The notes under the pieces were generated by a model. That model searched no databases. It saw only the letters and a list, made by a program, of their open reading frames with translations, and was not told the DNA's origin. This document shows, one piece after another, positions 51,062 to 58,278 of a stretch of DNA of 64,000 nucleotides. Where the stretch lies: the NCBI GenBank assembly GCA_025055575.1, contig JANWWP010000038.1, positions 24,017-88,016 on the forward strand. Reading direction: 5' to 3'. A program made the position numbers and the translations under genes. Each line of letters opens with the position of its first letter. The first letter of the stretch is position 1. The DNA comes from Flavobacteriales bacterium (lineage in GTDB: Bacteria; Bacteroidota; Bacteroidia; CAIKAF01).

Positions 51062-53587
51062 TCAGAAGGTCACCTGATATTGGAGCAGCCAATGCCGCGG
51101 GCGTTCAATATTCATTGGACGTAAAAAATAAATGTTATTCGCAATGTTATTGCAAATCAGAGACACCCTGTGGCGTTTTGCAAGCGTGTAGCCCAAGCGG
51201 GCATCCATCACCAGAAAGCCCTTCCGGCTGTCATTGCGCGAAGCGGTCAGGCCTTGTATGACGCCCAACTGTTCAAAATTGAGAAAGACATTGTCAATGT
51301 TGCGCATAAAGCTGTTGTAGCGTGCGCTCATGCCGGCCATCAGGCCCTTCCAGGTTACCTCTACATCGGCGCGGACCAAGTGCTGGAAACGGTATTTCAG
51401 CAGCTTGCCATTCCGAGAGTCGTTGTCTATGCCTCGGTTGATGCTGGTGGATTTGTTGGACAACGAATCGTTTTTGATGACGGCAAACACATAATCCGGA
51501 TCCAGCGACACAGGATCCATAAAAGTGTAGCCCACGAGGTAATTGATGCCCACAGTTTTACTGAGCTTTCCCTGGCCTAAAAGCGACACGTCCACACCGG
51601 CCACGCGGGTGGGCCCGATGTTCACGGAACGAAAACCAAAGCCAAACACGGGATCGGTGAGGGCGCCCCACTGGGCAGCTATGAACTCTACAGCATTTTT
51701 AAACTGCTGCCAAAAACCGGCTACATCCAAATAGCCAAGAAACTGACCGGCCTTGAAACCTTGTTTGATTCCGAATTCAGCGCTCCAACTTCTTTCAGAG
51801 GTAATATTGGGATTGGGGTAAATGGTGGCCGGGCCAATGTTGGCTACGATAAAGCGCTCAGCAATCGTCGGAAAACGAAAGCCTTGCCCGTAAGATACCC
51901 GCACATAGGTTTCCTCGGCAGCCTTGAACGTGGCGCCAAAGCGGAAAACAGGTTGGATGTCGCTGGACACAAAGCTGGTATCGTAACCAAAAGAAGGTTT
52001 TTGACCAGTGGTATCGCGGATGGTGTATGTGTCGTATTTGCCCACCTGAAAATATTCCAGGCGGCCGCCACCCACCAAGGTCAGGCGCTTCCATAATTTG
52101 GCCTCCAGTTGCACATAGGCTGCAGAGTTCAGGGCGCTGGTGCGGATTCTGTCTTCCTGCACCTGGTTGTAACCGGCAGGCGGCAGCGGAGGCTTTCCGG
52201 CATAAAGTTGCGCTTTGCCTAAGGTGTAGGACGTCATGATACCGGGGATGATGTAGAAATCTTTAATTTTTGGAAAAGCAATGCGGGTCTGGTATTCGGC
52301 AAAAAATACAGTGCTGGCATTAGCTCTGTTACCGGTGTTGTTGTTATTAACATAAAAATATCGAGTGCGCAGGCTGTGGGAGGTGCCTTTTTTCCCCTGA
52401 TAGGTCAGGAAGGGATCCACAGAAATAATGGTTTGTAGGGTGCGGGTGGCGGCGCCATCGAGAAAACGGAACAAATTGGGGCCGTAATCTTCCCATATCA
52501 AGCCGGAAACCGACCGGCCCAGCAGGAAATTTCCATTGATGCCCCAGGCCAGGCCTTCGATTTTCTGGATCCGATGGCGGAAGTTAAAATTTATTCGCCC
52601 CCTTCGGTCGTAGGCGTTGAATTCCTTCTGGCTTCCTATGATCTGTCCTGCACTATCCCGGACTAAGGGGCCACCCTGAGGGCCGGATTCCCACAAAAAA
52701 TTACCCCCCAGGGTTAAATCAATATTTTTATTCTTACCCAGTTTCTGGGTATGCAAAAAGTTCATACCGGCTGTGATGGGCATTTCACTGTGGAAGAGCC
52801 GGCCGTAATTGCTATACCAACGGTATTTTTTGGGGAGTTCCATAAATCCGCCAAACAATGTCACCTTGGTGAGGGGTTTATCTTTTGGAAAAGCGGTTCG
52901 GATATTAATCACGCCGTTGAGGGCAGCCGAGCCATACAATACAGAGGAAGCGCCTTTCACCACTTCGATTTGTTCGATGTTCTCCACCGGTATAAATCCC
53001 CAGCTGGGCCTGCCGGCGTCGCCTGAAAGAAGCGGCAGGTCGTCCACCAACAGCATCACGCGGCTGCCGGCGCCAAAACTGTAGCCGCTGCCTCCGCGGA
53101 GTTGAGGTTCGTTGTCCACGATCACCAGACCGGGGGTTTGCTGCAAGGCCTGGTCTGCACTGGTGACATTTTTGTTTTCAATAATGTTGGGCTTAATCAC
53201 TTCAAGAGAAACCGTCAGGTCTTCAATTTTTTTCTCAAACTTTCCTTCTGTTTTCACAAACATTTCCAACTGCACGGCACCTTTGGAAAGGGCAATATTC
53301 AAGGTCTGAACTTCGCCGGCTTTCAGGGTCACCTTTTGCTCAAAGGTCTGATATCCTATGGCCGTGGCCACGAGGGTGTAGCTGCCGGCTTCGGCTTTGA
53401 TTTCAAAAAATCCATCCATGTTGGAGGAGGCCCCTGAAGCAGAACCTTTGAGGGCCACGTTGGCAAAAGGGACGGGTTCTTTGTTTTCAGCGTCAGTGAT
53501 TCGGCCCTTCAAAGTGGCCTTTTGGGCCCGTGCGGAATAAATGGAAAAAAAAAGAAGAGAGCTAATGGCGGGTAAAAGTTTCCTCAT
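51062..53587 (-). CDS. TonB-dependent outer membrane receptor, 841 aa
   Basis: Signal peptide (LLPAISSLLFFSIYSARAQ), a carboxypeptidase-regulatory-like domain (about 25-105; KGRITDAENKEPVPFANVALKG), a plug domain (about 115-240; TSADQALQQTPGLVIVDNEPQLRGG, VMLLVDDLPLL, IEVVKGASSVLYGSAALNGVINI), then a 22-strand barrel ending in HWLLQYQVTF with a terminal phenylalanine, as BAM targets do. It imports a scarce solute by TonB energy. A siderophore- or cobalamin-type receptor is more likely than a SusC glycan one, because no SusD lies beside it. Confidence 0.93.
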   Translation of the reverse strand: MRKLLPAISSLLFFSIYSARAQKATLKGRITDAENKEPVPFANVALKGSASGASSNMDGFFEIKAEAGSYTLVATAIGYQTFEQKVTLKAGEVQTLNIALSKGAVQLEMFVKTEGKFEKKIEDLTVSLEVIKPNIIENKNVTSADQALQQTPGLVIVDNEPQLRGGSGYSFGAGSRVMLLVDDLPLLSGDAGRPSWGFIPVENIEQIEVVKGASSVLYGSAALNGVINIRTAFPKDKPLTKVTLFGGFMELPKKYRWYSNYGRLFHSEMPITAGMNFLHTQKLGKNKNIDLTLGGNFLWESGPQGGPLVRDSAGQIIGSQKEFNAYDRRGRINFNFRHRIQKIEGLAWGINGNFLLGRSVSGLIWEDYGPNLFRFLDGAATRTLQTIISVDPFLTYQGKKGTSHSLRTRYFYVNNNNTGNRANASTVFFAEYQTRIAFPKIKDFYIIPGIMTSYTLGKAQLYAGKPPLPPAGYNQVQEDRIRTSALNSAAYVQLEAKLWKRLTLVGGGRLEYFQVGKYDTYTIRDTTGQKPSFGYDTSFVSSDIQPVFRFGATFKAAEETYVRVSYGQGFRFPTIAERFIVANIGPATIYPNPNITSERSWSAEFGIKQGFKAGQFLGYLDVAGFWQQFKNAVEFIAAQWGALTDPVFGFGFRSVNIGPTRVAGVDVSLLGQGKLSKTVGINYLVGYTFMDPVSLDPDYVFAVIKNDSLSNKSTSINRGIDNDSRNGKLLKYRFQHLVRADVEVTWKGLMAGMSARYNSFMRNIDNVFLNFEQLGVIQGLTASRNDSRKGFLVMDARLGYTLAKRHRVSLICNNIANNIYFLRPMNIERPRHWLLQYQVTF

Positions 53588-53630
53588 GGACTGTATTTTA
53601 ATGCCGCCAAAATAGAAAAGTTACCTCAAT

Positions 53631-54755
53631 TTGAGTTTCCGAAATTTTCTGGAACGTTTAGAGGGGGATCGCGAGCGAGAACTGGCGGCGGCCCTCGCAT
53701 TGCTGTCTCTCAATGGCATTGGGCCTTCCCGGCTGAAACGTTGGACCACGCGCGTGGGTCAATTAAGCGCCCTATGGTGTGGAGATCGGCCCGCCCGAAT
53801 GAAAGGATGGCCCCAGGGCGGAGAAGTGGATATGGAGGTAACCAAGAAAATTCAGCATGAGCTGGAATTTATTCACAAATTTCAGCTGGGGTTTTGCATG
53901 TGGGGCGAGGCGGACTATCCCCAGCGGTTGAAGAATTGTCCGGATGCTCCTTACATTTTATTTTTCAAAGGCCGGGAAAAATTGGAACACGAAAGGCATG
54001 TGGCGGTTGTGGGCACCCGAAATGCCTCCGAAAAAGCCCGGCGTTTCACTTTGGAGCTTATAGCCGGTCTGGCTCCTTACCGCCCGCTGATTGTGTCGGG
54101 GTTGGCTTTGGGTATTGATACGGCCGCCCACCGTGCGGCCCTGGATGTGGGCCTGCCTACAGCCGCTGTGGTGGGTCACGGTTTGGATCGCATCTATCCG
54201 GCGGCCAACCGCGATCTGGCTGCAGAGATCGTAAAGCAGGGATATCTCCTGACGGAATTTCCTTCAGGCACCCTCCCTGATAAGCAAAATTTTCCCCGGC
54301 GCAATCGCATCGTCGCGGGCCTGGCAGACGCCGTGGTGGTGGTGGAAACAAGCGAGGAAGGCGGGGCCATGATCACCGCCCAAATGGCCTTGACTTACCA
54401 GAAAGAGGTGTTTTCTGTGCCGGGAAGACCTTGGGAAATCCAAGCCAGGGGCTGCAACATTTTAATAAAAAATCGTACAGCCGAATTGCTGACAGGTCCG
54501 GAAGACCTGATCCAAGCCCTGAACTGGGATACTTTATTTTTTAAGTCCACCACGGATCGCCAAAATCACCACCTGTCCCTCTCCCCGGAAGAACAGGAAG
54601 TGGTTTCACTACTTGGGCAGTGCAGCCCTTGCCATTTGGAAGAACTGGGACAACGCACCCACCTCAGTCCCGCAAGCCTGGCTTCGGCTTTGTTGAGTCT
54701 GGAAATCAACGGTATAATCCGGGCGTTGCCAGGTCGACAATACGAACTGGCCTGA
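53631..54755 (+). CDS. dprA: DNA-processing protein DprA
   Basis: 374 residues. DprA loads RecA on incoming single-stranded DNA in natural transformation. The Rossmann core is complete: HVAVVGTRNASEKARRFT, IVSGLALGIDTAAHRAALD, PTAAVVGHGLDRIYPAANRDL, LLTEFPSGTLPDKQNFPRRNRIVAGL and VVVVETSEEGGAMITAQMALTYQ. A C-terminal winged helix follows (SPEEQEVVSLLGQCSPCHLEELGQRTHLS). The start is a TTG at 53631, the first possible one after an in-frame TAG at 53613; no better start precedes the HhH-like N-terminus (LLSLNGIGPSRL). It is divergent from the TonB receptor gene. Confidence 0.9.
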   Translation: MSFRNFLERLEGDRERELAAALALLSLNGIGPSRLKRWTTRVGQLSALWCGDRPARMKGWPQGGEVDMEVTKKIQHELEFIHKFQLGFCMWGEADYPQRLKNCPDAPYILFFKGREKLEHERHVAVVGTRNASEKARRFTLELIAGLAPYRPLIVSGLALGIDTAAHRAALDVGLPTAAVVGHGLDRIYPAANRDLAAEIVKQGYLLTEFPSGTLPDKQNFPRRNRIVAGLADAVVVVETSEEGGAMITAQMALTYQKEVFSVPGRPWEIQARGCNILIKNRTAELLTGPEDLIQALNWDTLFFKSTTDRQNHHLSLSPEEQEVVSLLGQCSPCHLEELGQRTHLSPASLASALLSLEINGIIRALPGRQYELA

Positions 54756-54773
54756 AAGCCGGATGCGGCTATA

Positions 54774-55565
54774 TTATTGAGTCTGCAGGGTGAGCCTCTG
54801 GTATTTTTTCAGCCATCGCGCGGCCCGGGCATATCGGTCCACATTGATGACGGTAAAGCCCCAATCGGCCAGCCGTTTCCAATGCCTGGGCCTATTGCCT
54901 GCTGCATACAGCCGGAGAGGAATGGCTTTTTCTTTGAACCAACCGGTGATGTTCCGAACTATGGAATCACAATCCTTTCCGGAACAATTTTGTAAATAGC
55001 GATTCCGGAAGGCATTCCAGGACATGCTGGCCTGCCGGGTGTATCGATCGGGAGGATGTTTTGCTTCCCACAAGGCCATCAGGTTATCATCCAGACCAAA
55101 ATACAAGGTATCTTCTGCCCTCAGCAAATGCCGTCCAGCCCCTCCGCTCAGGATGATACGGACCGCCGCTTCCTCACCCACACACAAGCTTTTTTTCCGA
55201 ATCACAAGGGCTCTTAGGCTGTCCATGACCGCGGGGTCCGCATGTTTCATATCAATCACGAGGCAGATTTTCTTCCCGCTGGGGCCGCCCAGCCGTTTTT
55301 CCTGTTGCATCCGCTCCAAGGGTTTAAAATATAGTTCGTCCAAACTCGGCTTGCTCTCTAGCCGAAAAGGTATATGGCTCACCACAAGTCTTCCCCGAAA
55401 CAAAAAGATATCGGCTTCAATTTGCGTGATTCCATGATTTAAGGCCCCTACCAGAGGATCTTCTTTCTCGTAATCGTTGTGGGCATGCAGGATTAAGCGC
55501 GCGGGCTGTAACCACAGGCCGGGCCCGAGAACAAATATTCCAAATCCAAAAAGGAGAAATTTCAA
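54774..55565 (-). CDS. Secreted PI-PLC/GDPD-like phosphodiesterase, 263 aa
   Basis: Signal peptide (FLLFGFGIFVLGPGLWLQ), then LILHAHNDYEKEDPLVGALNHGITQIEADIFLFRGRLVVSH, the start of the PLC-like phosphodiesterase TIM barrel, with H and E/D ligands for the metal (HAHNDY, EAD) and a second histidine in VVSH; KICLVIDMKH follows. It probably cuts phosphodiester lipids or head groups in the periplasm. The start is a TTG at 55565 that overlaps the stop of the PD40 gene as TTGA; no ATG or GTG is available before the domain. A small AGCCG/CGGCT hairpin lies in the 18-base gap to dprA. Confidence 0.8.
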   Translation of the reverse strand: MKFLLFGFGIFVLGPGLWLQPARLILHAHNDYEKEDPLVGALNHGITQIEADIFLFRGRLVVSHIPFRLESKPSLDELYFKPLERMQQEKRLGGPSGKKICLVIDMKHADPAVMDSLRALVIRKKSLCVGEEAAVRIILSGGAGRHLLRAEDTLYFGLDDNLMALWEAKHPPDRYTRQASMSWNAFRNRYLQNCSGKDCDSIVRNITGWFKEKAIPLRLYAAGNRPRHWKRLADWGFTVINVDRYARAARWLKKYQRLTLQTQ

Positions 55566-57214
55566 CGTGACAGCAGGAAGTTACGTTGCAGGGAGAACGG
55601 CTGCGGCCCTTCTTTCTTGGAAAGATAGACGGATTCCTCAAACGGCGCAAAACCTTCGGCGCTCACAAGCACTTTATACCGACGCCCGCCCTCAAGGGTA
55701 GCAAAAAAACGTCCTTCTTCGTCGGAGTCAATCCTCAGGACTTCTTTGCCGGATTTTTCATCCAGAAAGATGATTTCCGCCTGAACGGGTTTACCTCCTC
55801 CCAACACTTGGCCCTTGATTACGGACAAAACACCGCTGCCTTTTACCAAACCTTTTTCAGGCTCATTCATGCCGGCGGGGGAGGCCAGTTCATACTGACT
55901 CAAATCGAATTCATAAATATTGAGTTCATTTTCATCTTTTTCTCTTCGGGAAGCCAGGTAGGCTGTTTTCCCGTCCGCCGTCACTGTGAAATGGATTTCA
56001 TCATCCGGGGTATTGATAGGATAGCCCAGGTTGATGGGAGGGCTCCATTTTCCATCTTTTTTTTCGGTTTTGAATATATCGTACCCACCCATGCTGTTGT
56101 GCCCTTTCGAGGCAAAAAACAAGGTGCGCCCGTTGGGGTGCATCCACACGCTGATCTCATCGTGCGGAGTGTTGATGGTGGGGCCCAGATTATAGGGCTT
56201 GCCCCATTCCCTGCGCGATACGCGGTCGCAGGCCCAAATGTCACCATTGCCCTGGGCCTTGCCGTCGGGTCGTTCGCTGATAAAATAGAGGGTTTTGCCG
56301 TCGGGGCTTAAAGCCGCTGAGGTTTCAAAATAAGAGCTGTTAAATGGGCCTTCAAATTCCCGGGCCCGGGTCCATTCCCCGTTTTTTTCCCGGCTCACCC
56401 AAATGTCGCCGCTGCCCGTTTTGCCTTTTATGTTTTTGTAAATAAAGAGCCAGGTGCCGTCCGGGGAGATGTTCATGTTGGCTTCGTGTTCAGGCGAGTT
56501 CACGGCTTTCAAAGGCTCGGCTTCCAGCCATTGGCCTTTTTGGCTGTCCCTCCGGCTGATATAGATGTCTTGAAAATATTTTAAATCAAATGGATCGCGG
56601 CCACCCCCTGTGGTGGTGGGGCGGCGGGACGTAAATACCAATACATTGCCCTCGGCGTTGATGGTGGGGCAGGCTTCTTCAAATTCCGTGTTAATTTCCT
56701 GGCCCAGGCGCCGGTATTGGACTTGAACCGGCTGGGCTCGGAACTTTTTAAAATTTTCGGCCTGCAGAACAAAATAGTCCACATTGTGAAAATCCTTTCC
56801 TCTTTTGCCCAGCATGCTTTTATACCGGCCAAACCAGGCTAAGGCGCTGTCGGGTTCATGCATCTGTTGCCAGGCGCGTCCATACCAAAAAGCCTTATCT
56901 TTAAATTTTTTGGATCCACTCTGCACCACACGCTGCAGCTGGTCCAATGCATCTCTGTAATTTCTGAGCTCCAGGTTGGACCGGCCGGCATAATAATGGA
57001 CTTCCGCATTGTCGGGCCATTTTTTTAATAGCGGTTCCAAATGGTAAAGAACGCCGTTGTAATTAGCTTCCTGGAAAAGCGCCTTGGCTTTGCTGAGTTT
57101 TTGTTTGTCTTTCAGGGAGCTTGCAGAGCCTTGGGGAAAGGCAGAAAAGGGGAGAAACCAGGCTGCCGGGAGAAATAGCGGATACAGAATGACTTTTTTT
57201 ACAGTGTGAAGCAT
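55562..57214 (-). CDS. TPR-PD40 protein with C-terminal carboxypeptidase-regulatory-like domain, 550 aa
   Basis: Signal peptide (ILYPLFLPAAWFLPFSAFPQG), TPR region (about 35-150; AKALFQEANYNGVLYHLEPLLKKWPDNAEVHYYAGRSNLELRNYRDALDQLQRVV), a PD40/TolB-like beta propeller (about 185-470; TFTSRRP, MNISPDGTWLFIY, SAALSPDGKTLYFISERPDG, GGYDIF, IHFTVTADGKTAYLAS) and a final CarboxypepD-reg domain (VIKGQVLGGGKPVQAEIIFLDEKSG). It resembles the PorE/Pal-linked proteins of Bacteroidota but lacks the C-terminal OmpA domain. It is probably an envelope scaffold. A -7 box is at 57228-57235. Confidence 0.8.
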   Translation of the reverse strand: MLHTVKKVILYPLFLPAAWFLPFSAFPQGSASSLKDKQKLSKAKALFQEANYNGVLYHLEPLLKKWPDNAEVHYYAGRSNLELRNYRDALDQLQRVVQSGSKKFKDKAFWYGRAWQQMHEPDSALAWFGRYKSMLGKRGKDFHNVDYFVLQAENFKKFRAQPVQVQYRRLGQEINTEFEEACPTINAEGNVLVFTSRRPTTTGGGRDPFDLKYFQDIYISRRDSQKGQWLEAEPLKAVNSPEHEANMNISPDGTWLFIYKNIKGKTGSGDIWVSREKNGEWTRAREFEGPFNSSYFETSAALSPDGKTLYFISERPDGKAQGNGDIWACDRVSRREWGKPYNLGPTINTPHDEISVWMHPNGRTLFFASKGHNSMGGYDIFKTEKKDGKWSPPINLGYPINTPDDEIHFTVTADGKTAYLASRREKDENELNIYEFDLSQYELASPAGMNEPEKGLVKGSGVLSVIKGQVLGGGKPVQAEIIFLDEKSGKEVLRIDSDEEGRFFATLEGGRRYKVLVSAEGFAPFEESVYLSKKEGPQPFSLQRNFLLSR

Positions 57215-57227
57215 GTCCGGATGCCTG

Positions 57228-57235
57228 CAAAGCTA
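57228..57235 (-). promoter_or_regulatory. -7 promoter box TAGCTTTG for PD40-phosphodiesterase unit
   Basis: Exact TAnnTTTG match 13 bases before the ATG at 57214. Confidence 0.5.
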
Positions 57236-57309
57236 ATCAAGAGGCCCGGGCCGCCGACATCAAAACCTGGATTTTTCGTCCTGGATTTTGAGCCCGCAAT
57301 AAAAAGGAT

Positions 57310-57317
57310 TAATTTTG
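57310..57317 (+). promoter_or_regulatory. -7 promoter box TAATTTTG for tRNA-Ser
   Basis: Exact TAnnTTTG match 13 bases before the tRNA 5' end. Confidence 0.6.
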
Positions 57318-57330
57318 CGGACGCTTTTCC

Positions 57331-57418
57331 GGAGAGATGCAGGAGTGGTTGAACTGGCACGCCTGGAGAGCGTGTATACCCCTCAAGGGTATCGAGGGTT
57401 CGAATCCCTCTCTCTCCG
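57331..57418 (+). tRNA. tRNA-Ser (anticodon GGA)
   Basis: 88 bases, acceptor GGAGAGA/TCTCTCC with discriminator G, anticodon loop CTGGAGA, and a long variable arm (TATACCCCTCAAGGGTATC) typical of serine tRNA. It reads UCC/UCU. CCA is not encoded. Confidence 0.95.
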
Positions 57419-57428
57419 CCCCATTTAA

Positions 57429-57465
57429 AAAGTCCTCTGAATCCCCAAGGAGGACTTTATTTTTT
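57429..57465. terminator. Bidirectional terminator between tRNA-Ser and mazG-like gene
   Basis: AAAGTCCTC at 57429-57437 pairs with GAGGACTTT at 57450-57458, followed by a T-run on the plus strand (57460-57465) and by TTTT on the minus strand (57430 down to 57427). Confidence 0.8.
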
Positions 57466-57828
57466 ATGCAACTTGGGATTGTTCCGGTGGCGCTGTGCGT
57501 CGCGCTCAGTTTTCTTTCTCAGGTTGTTTTGGAATGCCGAATCCAGGTCCACTCCGGTTTGATTGGCCAGGCACAGCAAAATCCATAAAACATCCGACAT
57601 TTCATCGGCTAAATTGGCTTTTTCCTCACCGGGTTTAAACGATTGTTCGCCAAAACGCCGGGCAAAGAGTCGGGCCAGTTCCCCCACTTCCTCCATCAGG
57701 AGGGCCAGGTTGGTTAACTCCCCGAAATACCGGACTCCGTGGGCTTTAATCCACCCGTCCACAAGGGATTGGGCTTGTCTCAGGGTGGTAGAAGGCTCGT
57801 GAGAGCCCGCCTCAGCAGTATTGGTCAT
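57457..57828 (-). CDS. MazG-like nucleotide pyrophosphohydrolase, 123 aa
   Basis: All-alpha NTP pyrophosphohydrolase fold. The metal ligands are visible: LLMEEVGELARLFARR (ExxE) and ANLADEMSDVLWILLCLANQTGVDL (the EDExxD-type half). Such enzymes hydrolyse (d)NTPs or ppGpp-like molecules to keep the pool clean. The 17-base overlap with the bacilliredoxin gene upstream points to co-translation. The C-terminal tail is lysine-rich. Confidence 0.9.
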   Translation of the reverse strand: MTNTAEAGSHEPSTTLRQAQSLVDGWIKAHGVRYFGELTNLALLMEEVGELARLFARRFGEQSFKPGEEKANLADEMSDVLWILLCLANQTGVDLDSAFQNNLRKKTERDAQRHRNNPKLHKK

Positions 57829-58225
57829 ACACGGCCTTCAGATGCTCTGCCAGCATTTCAGCGGTGCGCCCTTCGATCATGTGCCGCTCAATCATATGCA
57901 GCAATTCCCCGTTGCGCAGGAGGGCAATGGCAGGGGAGGAAGGGGGATATGGCAACAGGTAGCGCCGGGCGGCTTCGGTGGCTTCCTTATCCACTCCGGC
58001 AAAAACCGTCACAAGGTGGTCGGGTTTTTTGGAATGGTTCAGCGAGGCCAGCACTCCCGGCCGGGCGGCGCCGGCAGCGCACCCGCACACACTGTTCACC
58101 ACCAGTAGCACAGTGCCTTCCGCATTTTTAAAAAAATCATGAACAGCGTCGGCCGTTTCCAAAGAAATAAACTTTTGGGAGGTGAGTTGATTTTTGAAAG
58201 GAATGACAATTTCAGCGGGATACAT
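57812..58225 (-). CDS. BrxA/BrxB-family bacilliredoxin-like protein (YphP/YqiW), 137 aa
   Basis: Thioredoxin-fold protein with the CGC active site in LLVVNSVCGCAAGAARPGVLAS, an exact family position, followed by VTVFAGVDKEATEAARRYL and the conserved SPAIALLRNGELLHMIERHMIEGRTAE. In Firmicutes it removes bacillithiol from oxidised proteins. Bacillithiol is present in some Bacteroidota, but no synthesis gene is in this window. Confidence 0.9.
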   Translation of the reverse strand: MYPAEIVIPFKNQLTSQKFISLETADAVHDFFKNAEGTVLLVVNSVCGCAAGAARPGVLASLNHSKKPDHLVTVFAGVDKEATEAARRYLLPYPPSSPAIALLRNGELLHMIERHMIEGRTAEMLAEHLKAVYDQYC

Positions 58226-58245
58226 AGAACCAATATTTAATCGTG

Positions 58246-58253
58246 TACTTTTG
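58246..58253 (+). promoter_or_regulatory. -7 promoter box TACTTTTG for the M16 protease
   Basis: Exact TAnnTTTG match 25 bases before the ATG at 58279. It faces the minus-strand box at 58263-58270. Confidence 0.5.
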
Positions 58254-58262
58254 AACCAGCAA

Positions 58263-58270
58263 CAAAACTA
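58263..58270 (-). promoter_or_regulatory. -7 promoter box TAGTTTTG for bacilliredoxin-mazG
   Basis: Exact TAnnTTTG match on the minus strand, 37 bases before the ATG at 58225. Confidence 0.45.
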
Positions 58271-58278
58271 CAACACGC

